From RPQJ01 sp963712815 (GTDB lineage: Bacteria; Pseudomonadota; Gammaproteobacteria; Steroidobacterales; Steroidobacteraceae), in the NCBI GenBank assembly GCA_963712815.1, contig CAVQJL010000010.1, positions 186,001 through 250,000 of the forward strand: a stretch of 64,000 nt of DNA, given 5' to 3'. Position 1 is the stretch's first letter, and every line of letters starts with the position of its first letter. Positions 14,834 through 23,185 of this stretch are shown here, piece after piece. Below the pieces are notes generated by a model that was not told the DNA's origin, did not search any database, and saw only the letters and a program-made list of their open reading frames with translations. Position numbers and translations under genes: made by a program.

Positions 14834-16774
14834 ATGGCGCGATCCGTCCGACTCAAGGACCACTGGGCCGAGCAGCGGCTGTTCGCGAGGCGGGTGCTGG
14901 CCGCGACCGTCGTCATCTTCCTGCTGGTCGCGGCGATCGGCGCCCGCCTGTACTACCTGCAGGTGGTGCGGCACCAGCACTTCAGCGATCTCTCGCAGGG
15001 AAACCGCATCCGCATCGAGCCGCTGCCGCCGAGCCGCGGGTTGATCCTCGATCGCCACGGCGAGCCGCTGGCGCTCAACCGGCCCGCCTACCAGCTCGAG
15101 CTGATCCGCGAGCAGACCCCCGACGTCGAGGACACCCTCGCCCGACTGGTGGAAATCGGGCTGCTGGCCGAGGCCGACCTCGAGCGGACGCGCCGCGCCA
15201 TCCGGGCGCGCCGCAGCTTCGATGCCGTGCCGATCCGCCTGCAGCTCTCCGAGGAGGAACTGGCGCGGTTCGCCGTCAACCGGCCCGACTTTCCCGGCGT
15301 GGAGGTCCGTCCGCGCCTGACCCGCCACTATCCGCAGGGAGGCACGGGCGTGCACGCGCTCGGTTACGTGGCCGCCATCAGCGAGGCCGACCAGCAGCGG
15401 ATCGACCTGGCCAACTACGCGGGTACGACGCTGATCGGAAAGCTCGGCGTGGAACGCGCCTTCGAGAGCGAGCTGCACGGCGAGACCGGTTACCAGCAGC
15501 TGCTCGTGAACGCGCAAGGACGGCGGGTGGCGCGCGTGGGGCTCAGCACCCCGGAACTCACCCGCCGCGAGCCCGTGGCGGGCAGCGACCTGTACCTCAG
15601 CCTCGACGCGCGCCTGCAGCGGGTGGCCGAGGAAGCGCTCGCCGGCCAGCGCGCGGCGGTGGTTGCCATCGACCCGCGCAGCGGCGACATCCTCGCCTTC
15701 GTGAGCACGCCGACCTTCGACCCCAACGGCTTCGCGCGGGGGCTGACGTACGCCGAGTACGCAGCGCTGTCGAACGACATCGACATCCCGCTCTACGACC
15801 GCGCGCTGCGCGGCGTCTATCCGCCGGGCTCGACGATCAAGCCGCTGGTGGCGCTCGCGGCCCTGGAACTCGGCGTGGCCCGCCCGGAGGCGAGGCGCCT
15901 GTGTCGCGGCGCGTTCCAGCTGCCGGGCTCGAGCCATCGCTACCGCGACTGGAAGCGGTCCGGGCACGGCAGCGTCGACATGCACATGGCGATCGCGGTT
16001 TCCTGCGACGTCTACTTCTACGGCGTATCCGCGGAGATGGGCATCGACCGCATGCACGGCGTCCTGGCGCAGTTCGGGCTCGGCGAGGAGACCGGCATCG
16101 ACATCGCCGGCGAGCGCACCGGCGTGCTTCCCTCGACCGACTGGAAGCGCAAGGCGTTCAAGCGCAAGGAGCTGCAGACGTGGTTCCCAGGCGAGACCGT
16201 GATCGCCGGCATCGGGCAGGGCTACATGCTCACCACGCCCCTGCAGCTCGCCCATGCGACAGCGGCCATCGCCATGCGCGGGCAGCGCTTCGCACCCCGG
16301 CTGGTCCGTGCCGTCCGCGATGCACGCAGCGGCGAGGTCCGGGAACTGGCGCCACGGCCACTGCCGCCGGTGCAGGTGAGCGACCCGTCCTACTGGGACG
16401 TGATCATCGGCGGCATGGTGGGCGTCACCAACGACCCTTGGGGCACCGCCCGGCGCAGCCAGCTCGGCGCCCCCTACAAGATCGCCGGCAAGACGGGCAC
16501 CGCACAGGTGTTCTCGGTCGGACAGAACGAGCGCTATGACGAGAAGGAAATCGACGAGCGGCTGCGCGACCACGCGCTGTTCGTGGCGTTCGCGCCGGCG
16601 GACGACCCGCAGATCGCGGTGGCCGTGGTGGTCGAGAACGGACGCAGCGGCAGCGGCACCGCTGCGCCCATCGCGCGCAAGGTGTTCGATGCGTTCCTGC
16701 TGCCGCCGGAGCAGGCCGCGGCCGAAGTGACCGCAATGCCCGAAGCGCCGCCGCCGGCGGAGGAAGAGGAATGA
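14834..16774 (+). CDS. mrdA: Penicillin-binding protein 2 (elongation transpeptidase)
   Basis: The 646-residue protein has a short cytoplasmic N-terminus, one membrane anchor (about 21-42, VLAATVVIFLLVAAIGARLY), a pedestal domain and a C-terminal transpeptidase domain. All three active-site motifs are present: Ser333-Thr-Ile-Lys336 in YPPGSTIKPL, Ser390-Cys-Asp392 in AVSCDVYFY, and Lys553-Thr-Gly in AGKTGTAQ. It crosslinks peptidoglycan during lateral growth and works with RodA, encoded next with an ATGA overlap. The C-terminus is acidic (PPPAEEEE). Confidence 0.96.
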   Translation: MARSVRLKDHWAEQRLFARRVLAATVVIFLLVAAIGARLYYLQVVRHQHFSDLSQGNRIRIEPLPPSRGLILDRHGEPLALNRPAYQLELIREQTPDVEDTLARLVEIGLLAEADLERTRRAIRARRSFDAVPIRLQLSEEELARFAVNRPDFPGVEVRPRLTRHYPQGGTGVHALGYVAAISEADQQRIDLANYAGTTLIGKLGVERAFESELHGETGYQQLLVNAQGRRVARVGLSTPELTRREPVAGSDLYLSLDARLQRVAEEALAGQRAAVVAIDPRSGDILAFVSTPTFDPNGFARGLTYAEYAALSNDIDIPLYDRALRGVYPPGSTIKPLVALAALELGVARPEARRLCRGAFQLPGSSHRYRDWKRSGHGSVDMHMAIAVSCDVYFYGVSAEMGIDRMHGVLAQFGLGEETGIDIAGERTGVLPSTDWKRKAFKRKELQTWFPGETVIAGIGQGYMLTTPLQLAHATAAIAMRGQRFAPRLVRAVRDARSGEVRELAPRPLPPVQVSDPSYWDVIIGGMVGVTNDPWGTARRSQLGAPYKIAGKTGTAQVFSVGQNERYDEKEIDERLRDHALFVAFAPADDPQIAVAVVVENGRSGSGTAAPIARKVFDAFLLPPEQAAAEVTAMPEAPPPAEEEE

Positions 16775-17916
16775 GGGACGAGATCGCCGGCCCCGGCTAC
16801 TCGAGCCGCACCCGGAGGACGCTGACGGTCTCCGGACGGCTGCTCGAGGCGCTGCACCTCGATGGCCCGCTGCTACTCGCCGTGCTGGCGGTGTGCGCCG
16901 TCGGGCTCGTGGTGCTGTTCAGCGCCGGCGGCGAGGATCTCGGCGTGTTCCTGCGGCAGGGCACGCGCGTCGCGATCGGCCTCGGCGTGCTGGTCGCGGC
17001 CGCGCAGGTGCCGCCGCGCGTGCTGCGTGCCATCGCGCCGTGGGTCTACGCCGGCGGCGTGATGCTGCTGGTGGCGGTGGCGTTCTTCGGCGAGATCTCG
17101 ATGGGCGCACAGCGCTGGCTCGACCTCGGCGTCGTACGCTTCCAGCCGTCCGAGGTCCTGAAGATCGCCGTGCCGCTCGCCTGCGCGTGGTTCCTGCAGG
17201 ATCGGCCGCTGCCGCCGAGCTTCGGCACGCTCGTGGCGCTCGCGGTCACCATCCTGGTGCCGGTGTTGCTGATTGCCGAGCAGCCCGACCTCGGCACCTC
17301 GCTGCTCGTCGCCGCCGGCGGCGTGCTGGTGGTGCTGCTTGCAGGCCTGCAGCTGCGCTACATCCTGGGCCTCGGCGCAGCGGTCGGCGCCGCCATACCG
17401 GTCGTCTGGTCAAACCTCCACGACTACCAGCGCCAGCGCGTGCTCACCTTCCTCAATCCGCAGGAGGACCCGCTCGGCGCCGGCTACCACACGATCCAGT
17501 CGCAGATCGCGATCGGCTCGGGCGGCGTGTTCGGCAAGGGCTACATGAACGGCAGCCAGGCGCAGCTCGAGTTCCTCCCGGAGCGCTCCACCGACTTCAT
17601 ATTCGCGGTGATCGGCGAGGAGTGGGGCCTGGTGGGGCTCGCCGTGCTGATCCTGCTCTACCTTCTCGTGATCGCGCGCGGGCTGTACATCGCGATGCAG
17701 GCGCAGGACACGTTCACGCGGCTGGTGGCCGGATCGCTCACGCTGCTGTTCGCGGTGTACATGTTCGTCAACGCCGGCATGGTCGTGGGCCTGCTGCCCG
17801 TGGTCGGCGTGCCGTTGCCGCTCGTGAGCTACGGAGGCACGTCGATGGTGACCCTCATGGCGGGCTTCGGTATCCTGATGTCCATCCACTCGCGCCGCAA
17901 GCTGGTCGCGACCTGA
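16771..17916 (+). CDS. rodA: Peptidoglycan glycosyltransferase RodA (SEDS family)
   Basis: The 381-residue integral membrane protein has about ten membrane segments and SEDS motifs: AQRWLDLGVVRFQPSEVLKI, LIAEQPDLGTSLLV, a GYHTIQSQIAIGSGG loop with FLPERSTDFIFAVIGEEWG, and the final VPLPLVSYGGTSMVTLM. RodA polymerises lipid II into glycan strands for cell elongation. The start overlaps mrdA by four bases. Gene order and spacing leave no doubt of cotranscription. Confidence 0.96.
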   Translation: MRDEIAGPGYSSRTRRTLTVSGRLLEALHLDGPLLLAVLAVCAVGLVVLFSAGGEDLGVFLRQGTRVAIGLGVLVAAAQVPPRVLRAIAPWVYAGGVMLLVAVAFFGEISMGAQRWLDLGVVRFQPSEVLKIAVPLACAWFLQDRPLPPSFGTLVALAVTILVPVLLIAEQPDLGTSLLVAAGGVLVVLLAGLQLRYILGLGAAVGAAIPVVWSNLHDYQRQRVLTFLNPQEDPLGAGYHTIQSQIAIGSGGVFGKGYMNGSQAQLEFLPERSTDFIFAVIGEEWGLVGLAVLILLYLLVIARGLYIAMQAQDTFTRLVAGSLTLLFAVYMFVNAGMVVGLLPVVGVPLPLVSYGGTSMVTLMAGFGILMSIHSRRKLVAT

Positions 17917-17932
17917 CCGGCCACCCCACCCA

Positions 17933-18934
17933 ATGCACTCTCACCGCAGAATCCTGCTCCTCGCCCTTTGGTGCGCGACCGCCGCCGCGCCCGCGCACGC
18001 GCTGGACGCCGGCCGCGACGACGTCCGCGCCTTCATTGGCGAGATGGCGCAGAAACACGGCTTCGCCGCAGACGAGCTCGGCGTGGTGTTCGACAAGGCC
18101 GAGGCGCGCCCGTCGATCATCGCGCTGATGTCCCGCCCCGCGGAGAAGGCGCTGTCCTGGCACGAATACCGGGCGCGCTTCCTCACCGAGCGGCGCATCG
18201 CGCGCGGCGTCGAGACGGCGCGGCTCCAGCACGATGCGCTGCAGCGCGCCGCGGAGCGCGGCGTCCCGGCCCAGGTGCTGCTTGCCATCGTCGGCGTCGA
18301 GACTTTCTACGGTGAGATCACGGGAAAGAATCGCGTCATCGACGCGCTCGCCACGCTTGCCTTCGATTACGTGCCGCGCGGCCTGTTCTTTCGCAACGAG
18401 CTCGAGCAGTTCCTCCTGATGTCCCGCGAGGAGGCGCTCGACCCGCTCGGGCCGAAGGGTTCCTATGCCGGCGCCATGGGCATCCCGCAGTTCATGCCGT
18501 CGAGCTTCCGCGCCTACGCCGTGGACGGCGACGGCGACGGCCGGCGCAACCTGTGGGCGAGCTGGGCCGACGTGTTCGCGAGCGTCGCGAATTACCTCCG
18601 CGAGCACGGCTGGCGTCCAGGCGAGCCCGTGATGGCCGACGCCGACGTCACGGATGCGGATCTCGCCGGCATCGAGTTCGGCAATGTCGCGCTCACCGAG
18701 ACCGTGGGCTCGCTCAGGGCGCGCGGCGTGCGTTTCGACACGGCCCTGCCGGCGGATGCGCCGGCGGTGCTGCTGCAGCTGGCGGGCCGTGACGGGCCCG
18801 AGCACCGCGTCGGGTTCGCCAACTTCTACGCGATCACGCGCTACAACCGCAGCCAGCTCTACGCGAGCGCGGTCTCGGACCTCGCCGATGCGATCGCCGC
18901 CGCGCCGGCCGCCCCTTCCCCGCCCGCCGGGTAG
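17933..18934 (+). CDS. mltB: Membrane-bound lytic murein transglycosylase B
   Basis: The 333-residue protein has a signal peptide (RILLLALWCATAAAPAHA) with no lipobox cysteine, so it would be periplasmic rather than lipid-anchored. The catalytic Glu is in AIVGVETFYGEITGKNRVID, followed by GPKGSYAGAMGIPQFMPSSF and GDGDGRRNLWASWADVFASV, all MltB-family motifs. It cleaves the MurNAc-GlcNAc bond to 1,6-anhydroMurNAc products. It sits where many gammaproteobacteria carry mltB-rlpA-dacA; rlpA is missing here. Confidence 0.93.
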   Translation: MHSHRRILLLALWCATAAAPAHALDAGRDDVRAFIGEMAQKHGFAADELGVVFDKAEARPSIIALMSRPAEKALSWHEYRARFLTERRIARGVETARLQHDALQRAAERGVPAQVLLAIVGVETFYGEITGKNRVIDALATLAFDYVPRGLFFRNELEQFLLMSREEALDPLGPKGSYAGAMGIPQFMPSSFRAYAVDGDGDGRRNLWASWADVFASVANYLREHGWRPGEPVMADADVTDADLAGIEFGNVALTETVGSLRARGVRFDTALPADAPAVLLQLAGRDGPEHRVGFANFYAITRYNRSQLYASAVSDLADAIAAAPAAPSPPAG

Positions 18935-18971
18935 CCCAGGCACCCGGGCGCCGCACGCCCATCCAAGGACC

Positions 18972-20171
18972 ATGACCCCCGACATGAGAAGACCCAGCGC
19001 ATTTCCCGCCGCCCTGCTCGCCACGCTCGTCCTTGCCGGCTGCTCGAAGGAGCCGCCGGCCGGGACCCCGCCCGCGGAGCCCGTCGCCACGGCCGCGGCC
19101 ACGCCGATCCCGCCGCCGCCGGAACTCAAGGCGCGCAGCTACATCGTCATCGACCACGACAGCGGGCGCGTGCTCGCCGCGCTCGACCCGGACTCGCGCC
19201 AGGAGCCCGCGAGCCTGACGAAGATCATGACGGCCTACGGCGTGTTTCGCGCCCTCAAGGAAGGACGCATCAAGCTCGACGACATGGTGACCATCAGCGA
19301 GCACGCCTGGAAGCAGGAAGGCTCGCGGATGTTCGTCGAGGTCGGCAAGCAGGTGTCGGTCGAGAACCTGATCCAGGGCATGATCGTGCAGTCCGGCAAC
19401 GACGCGACCGTGGCGCTCGCCGAGCACGTCGCGGGCACGGAGCCCACCTTCGTGCAGATGATGAACACCTACGCGAAGGAGCTCGGCATGACGGGCTCGA
19501 ACTTCACGAACTCCCCGGGCATGCCCGACCCCGAGCACTACACGACGGCGCGCGATTCGGCCCTCCTCGCCAGCGCGCTCATCCGCGAGTTCCCGGAGTA
19601 CTACCGCTGGTACGCCCAGCGGGAGTTCACTTTCAACGGCATCACCCAGCAGAACCGCAACGGGCTGCTGTGGCGCGACCCGTCGGTGGACGGCGTCAAG
19701 ACCGGCCACACCGAGAGCGCCGGTTACTGCCTGGTGGCCTCGGCGCAGCGCGAGGGCATGCGCCTGGTGTCCGCCGTGCTCGGCACCGAGTCGATGCGCG
19801 CCCGCGAGGACGCCAACGCGGCGCTGCTCAACTACGGCTACAACTTCTTCGAGACCAAGCGCCTGTACGCCGCCGGCGAGCCGCTCACCACCGCCCGGGT
19901 CTGGAAGGGCGAGACCACGCAGGTCGGCCTCGCGCTGAAGCGCGACCTGTACGTGACCGGCCAGCGCGGCCAGACCGGCAGCGTGAAGGCCGAGTTCGAG
20001 CTGCCCGGGCGGCTCATGGCACCGCTCTCGACGGACACCGCCATCGGCAAGGTGAACATCGTCGTGGACGGCGCGACGATCGCGACCCACGAGCTGTACG
20101 CGGCCCAGGATGTCCCGCGCGGCGGCCTGTTCCGGCGTGCCAGCGACACGGTCCGGCTCTGGTTCGACTGA
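18972..20171 (+). CDS. dacA: D-alanyl-D-alanine carboxypeptidase (PBP5/6 family), predicted lipoprotein
   Basis: The 399-residue protein has the low-molecular-mass PBP motifs: PASLTKIMTAY (SxxK), MIVQSGNDATVAL (SxN) and GVKTGHTESAGYC (KTG). The C-terminal beta domain and a terminal amphipathic helix (GGLFRRASDTVRLWFD) are present. It trims the terminal D-Ala from pentapeptides. The N-terminus is unusual: AALLATLVLAGC is a good lipobox with Cys24, then a Pro/Ala-rich linker, so the protein may be lipid-anchored as well as helix-anchored. ATG 18972 (after AAGGA) or 18984 both keep the lipobox. Confidence 0.93.
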   Translation: MTPDMRRPSAFPAALLATLVLAGCSKEPPAGTPPAEPVATAAATPIPPPPELKARSYIVIDHDSGRVLAALDPDSRQEPASLTKIMTAYGVFRALKEGRIKLDDMVTISEHAWKQEGSRMFVEVGKQVSVENLIQGMIVQSGNDATVALAEHVAGTEPTFVQMMNTYAKELGMTGSNFTNSPGMPDPEHYTTARDSALLASALIREFPEYYRWYAQREFTFNGITQQNRNGLLWRDPSVDGVKTGHTESAGYCLVASAQREGMRLVSAVLGTESMRAREDANAALLNYGYNFFETKRLYAAGEPLTTARVWKGETTQVGLALKRDLYVTGQRGQTGSVKAEFELPGRLMAPLSTDTAIGKVNIVVDGATIATHELYAAQDVPRGGLFRRASDTVRLWFD

Positions 20172-20172
20172 C

Positions 20173-21045
20173 GTGGCCACCCCCTACCCGACCTGCTACC
20201 TCGACGGTGCGCTGCTGCCGCTCGTCGAGGCGCGCATCTCGCCGCTCGACCGTGGCTTCCTGTTCGCGGACGGCGTCTACGAAGTGGTCCCCGTGCACCG
20301 CGGGCGGCTGTTCCGGCTGCGGCAGCACCTGCAGCGTCTCGACGACAGCCTGGCCGCCATCCGCCTGCCGAACCCGCACGCCATGCACGAGTGGGCCGAC
20401 ATCGCGGGCCGGGTGGCAGCGGCGGCCGGCGACGCCGAGATGCTCGTCTACCTGCAGGTGACACGCGGCGCGGAATTCGGCCGCAACCACCTCTTCCCGC
20501 GCGGCACCGCACCCACGGTGTTCGCCTTCGCGAGCCCCTACCTCGCGCCCGAGCCGCGCGTGCTCGAGGCGGGGCTCACGGCGGCGACGCTGCAGGACAT
20601 CCGCTGGAACCGCTGCGACATCAAGTCGGTGTCGCTGCTCGCGAACGTGCTGCTGCGCCAGGAAGCCGCCGACCGCGGCGCCGACGAGGCGCTGCTGGTG
20701 CGCGACGGCCTGCTGCTCGAGGGCTCCTCGAGCTCCGTATTCCTGTGTATCGGCGGGACGCTGGTGACGCCGCCGCACGATCACCGCATCCTCCCCGGCA
20801 CCTCGCGGGACGCCGTGCTCGAACTTGCCGAGGGTTGGCTCCCGAGCCAGGTCTGCCCGCTCGAGGCCCGCGAAATCGAGAACTGCGACGAGCTGTGGAT
20901 CGCCTCGGCCGGCCGCGGTGTGCTTCCCGTGACCACCGTGGACGGCGTGCCGGTGGGCAAGGGCCGCCCCGGGCCGCTGTGGCAGGGCATGCACGACCGG
21001 CTGCAGCGTCATCTCGACGACATCGCCTCGACGCCTGCGCTCTGA
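20173..21045 (+). CDS. dat: D-amino acid aminotransferase (class IV PLP enzyme)
   Basis: From a GTG two bases after the dacA stop the product is 290 residues. Fold-type IV features are clear: FLFADGVYEVVPVHRGRLF at the N-terminus, the PLP-binding Lys in NRCDIKSVSLLANVLLRQEA, and GSSSSVFLCIGGTLVTPP with HRILPGTSRDAVLEL. In this position, between dacA and ybeD, many gammaproteobacteria carry a D-alanine aminotransferase making or using D-Ala/D-Glu, which fits the wall cluster. A branched-chain aminotransferase is less likely given the context and sequence. Confidence 0.85.
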   Translation: MATPYPTCYLDGALLPLVEARISPLDRGFLFADGVYEVVPVHRGRLFRLRQHLQRLDDSLAAIRLPNPHAMHEWADIAGRVAAAAGDAEMLVYLQVTRGAEFGRNHLFPRGTAPTVFAFASPYLAPEPRVLEAGLTAATLQDIRWNRCDIKSVSLLANVLLRQEAADRGADEALLVRDGLLLEGSSSSVFLCIGGTLVTPPHDHRILPGTSRDAVLELAEGWLPSQVCPLEAREIENCDELWIASAGRGVLPVTTVDGVPVGKGRPGPLWQGMHDRLQRHLDDIASTPAL

Positions 21046-21048
21046 GCC

Positions 21049-21312
21049 ATGGCCGAGGACACCCTGTTCGAGTTCCCGACCGACTTCCCCATCAAGATCA
21101 TGGGCGCTGCGACCGACGAGTTCCGCAGCCTCGCCATCGGCATCGTGACGCGTCATTTCGGTCCACTGGATCCAGCTCGCATCGAGGAGCGCCCGAGCAG
21201 CGGCGGCAAGTACCTCGGGCTCACGATCACCGTTCGCGCCGAGAGCAAGGCGCAGCTCGACGCCGTCTACACCGAGCTCACGTCCTGTCGCCAGGTGCTG
21301 GTCGCGCTCTGA
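21049..21312 (+). CDS. YbeD family protein (DUF493)
   Basis: The 87-residue protein has the DUF493 ferredoxin-like fold: FEFPTDFPIKIMGAATDEF, then ERPSSGGKYLGLTITVRAES, then VYTELTSCRQVLVAL. The E. coli homolog YbeD sits between dacA and lipB and has been suggested to regulate lipoate-related functions. Here ybeD follows dacA but lipB is on the opposite strand; the two 3' ends overlap by 46 bases. Confidence 0.9.
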   Translation: MAEDTLFEFPTDFPIKIMGAATDEFRSLAIGIVTRHFGPLDPARIEERPSSGGKYLGLTITVRAESKAQLDAVYTELTSCRQVLVAL

Positions 21313-21932
21313 GATGGCGAGTCGAGGCCGAGCGCCGCGAGCAGCCGCGGCGCCAGCGCGTCGGCGACGGCGCCCACGTCCGCAGGGCCGCCGAGTTCGC
21401 TCAGCTGCGTCATCTCGAGGCCCGCATAACCGCAGGGGTTGATGCGGCGGAACGGCTCGAGGTCCATCGCGACATTGAGCGCGAGGCCGTGGTAGGAGCA
21501 GGCCCGCCGGATGCGCAGCCCGATGCTCGCCAGCTTGGCCGCGCCGACGTACACGCCCGGCGCGTCGCGCCGCCCGGCCGCCTCGATGCCCCAGCCCGCG
21601 ACGGTCGCGACGATGGCATGCTCGAGCCCCTCGACCAGCGGGCGCACGCCGAGCCGGGCGCGGCCGAGGTCGAGCAGCGGATAGACCACGAGCTGGCCCG
21701 GGCCGTGATAGGTGACCTGCCCGCCGCGATCGATCGGCACCACCGGGATATCGCCCGGGGCGAGCACGTGCTCGGGACGCGCATTCATGCCGAGCGTGAA
21801 CACCGGAGGATGCTCGAGGAACCAGATCTCGTCGGGCGCCTCGGGCCCGCGCGCATCCACGAACCGCTGCATCGCCCGCCACGTCGGTTCGTAGTCGACG
21901 CGCCCGAGCCAGCGCAGGACGGGCCCGTCCAC
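21267..21932 (-). CDS. lipB: Octanoyl-[acyl-carrier-protein]:protein octanoyltransferase
   Basis: The 221-residue protein transfers octanoyl groups from ACP to lipoyl domains such as GcvH (encoded at 60 kb). It has FLEHPPVFTLGM, the RGGQVTYHGPGQLVVYPL substrate pocket, and KLASIGLRIRRACSYHGLAL with the catalytic Lys. The GTG at 21932 lies five bases after the lipA stop. The C-terminus (GLDSPSQSATS...) runs into the ybeD 3' end antisense, an overlap of 46 bases. Confidence 0.92.
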   Translation of the reverse strand: MDGPVLRWLGRVDYEPTWRAMQRFVDARGPEAPDEIWFLEHPPVFTLGMNARPEHVLAPGDIPVVPIDRGGQVTYHGPGQLVVYPLLDLGRARLGVRPLVEGLEHAIVATVAGWGIEAAGRRDAPGVYVGAAKLASIGLRIRRACSYHGLALNVAMDLEPFRRINPCGYAGLEMTQLSELGGPADVGAVADALAPRLLAALGLDSPSQSATSTWRQDVSSV

Positions 21933-21936
21933 GATC

Positions 21937-22959
21937 TCAGCGCGCCGCGACGCCGCCCGCGCCCAGTCCCGCGTTGTTGCGCGCGAGCGCCTGCTCGGCC
22001 CGGTAGCTCGATCGCACCAGCGGGCCCGCCACGCACTCGAGGAAGCCGCGCTCGAGCGCCGCGGCCCGGTAGCGCTCGAACTCATCGGGCGCGACGAAGC
22101 GCGCCACGGGCAGGTGATTCACCGTCGGCCTCAGGTACTGGCCGAGCGTGAGGAGATCCACGCCCACGGCGCGCAGGTCGTCGAGCGTCTCGAGGATCTC
22201 GACGTCTGACTCGCCGAGGCCGAGCATCAGGCTGGTCTTGGTGAGCACGCCGGGGCGGTACCGCTTGGCGTGCGCGAGCACGGCGAGCGTCTGCTCGTAG
22301 GAGGCGCGCGGGTCGCGTACCGGGTGCGTGAGCCGTCGCACCGTCTCGACGTTCTGCGCGAACACCTCGAGACCCGAGTCCACCACGGTCTCGACGTCGG
22401 CGAGCACGCCCTGGAAGTCGGGCGTCAACGCCTCGACGGCGGTTTCGGGGCACAGCCGCTTGATCTCGCGCACGCAGGCCGCGAAGTGCGCCGCCCCGCC
22501 GTCGTCGAGGTCGTCGCGGTTGACCGACGTGAGCACCACGTAATGGAGGCCCATCAGCTCGACGGTGCGCGCCGCGTTGGCGGGTTCCTCCGCGTCGAGC
22601 CAGCCACGGGGATTGCCGGTGTCCACGGCGCAGAAACGGCAGGCGCGGGTGCAGACCTCGCCCATCAGCATGAGCGTGGCGGTGCCGGCGTTCCAGCACT
22701 CGCCGATGTTCGGGCACTTGGCCTCCTCGCAGACCGTGGCGAGCCGGTGCTCGCGGACCGTCTGGCGCACGGCATCGAAGCGCCGGCCCGCCGGCATGGG
22801 CGCACGCAGCCATGCGGGCTTGCGGCCCGCCGGCAGCGGCGCGGCCGCCGCGGTCGTCTTGATGCCGTCCTTGATCGCCGCGATGCCCTGCGGCGTCACG
22901 TACTTCTCGCCGCTGCGGGCGGTGCTCTGGACGACGGGGATGCCTTTGAAGTTGCTCAT
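21937..22959 (-). CDS. lipA: Lipoyl synthase (radical SAM)
   Basis: The 340-residue protein inserts sulfur into octanoylated lipoyl domains. The auxiliary cluster cysteines are in CEEAKCPNIGEC (CxxxxCxxxxxC) and the radical SAM cluster in CTRACRFCAV (CxxxCxxC). VLTSVNRDDLDDGGA and the C-terminal RSSYRAEQA (RSSY cluster-ligand motif) complete the family pattern. It is the first gene of a lipA-lipB pair that faces the wall operon. Upstream lies a long palindromic element. Confidence 0.96.
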   Translation of the reverse strand: MSNFKGIPVVQSTARSGEKYVTPQGIAAIKDGIKTTAAAAPLPAGRKPAWLRAPMPAGRRFDAVRQTVREHRLATVCEEAKCPNIGECWNAGTATLMLMGEVCTRACRFCAVDTGNPRGWLDAEEPANAARTVELMGLHYVVLTSVNRDDLDDGGAAHFAACVREIKRLCPETAVEALTPDFQGVLADVETVVDSGLEVFAQNVETVRRLTHPVRDPRASYEQTLAVLAHAKRYRPGVLTKTSLMLGLGESDVEILETLDDLRAVGVDLLTLGQYLRPTVNHLPVARFVAPDEFERYRAAALERGFLECVAGPLVRSSYRAEQALARNNAGLGAGGVAAR

Positions 22960-23019
22960 GGCTGATTCTGCTGCGTGTTCGGCATTCTACTGCCCTCAGC
23001 GGGCAGCGCGTTTGGCAGC

Positions 23020-23136
23020 GCCGTCCGGGGTTCCGTAAGGACTTCCCCGGGACGCCGTAAACCCGTCCCTGGGGGCTCGCGCGCGGCGTCCATGCCGCGC
23101 GACGCCCGGGGAAGTCCTTACGGAACCCCGGACGGC
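23020..23136. repeat. 117-bp palindromic element with 32-bp perfect inverted repeats
   Basis: Bases 23020-23051 are perfectly complementary to 23105-23136 (32 bp). The 53-base centre contains a second hairpin, CGCGCGGC and GCCGCGCG separated by six bases, plus a GGGAC/GTCCC pair. No coding capacity is evident. It lies alone in the 226-base gap between the lipA start and the murU stop. Possibilities are a MITE/REP-like mobile palindrome or a large transcript hairpin ending murU and insulating lipA. No second copy was noticed in the window. Confidence 0.8.
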
Positions 23137-23185
23137 ACGAAGCTCCGCCGCACGCTCGTCGGTTCGCCCGACGATGACCGCGGAT

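Noticed and set aside
14051..16573. 840-codon minus-strand frame opposite mreC-mrdA
   Set aside because: Antisense to three clear genes; composition is Ala/Arg/Gly-rich and no motif is recognisable.
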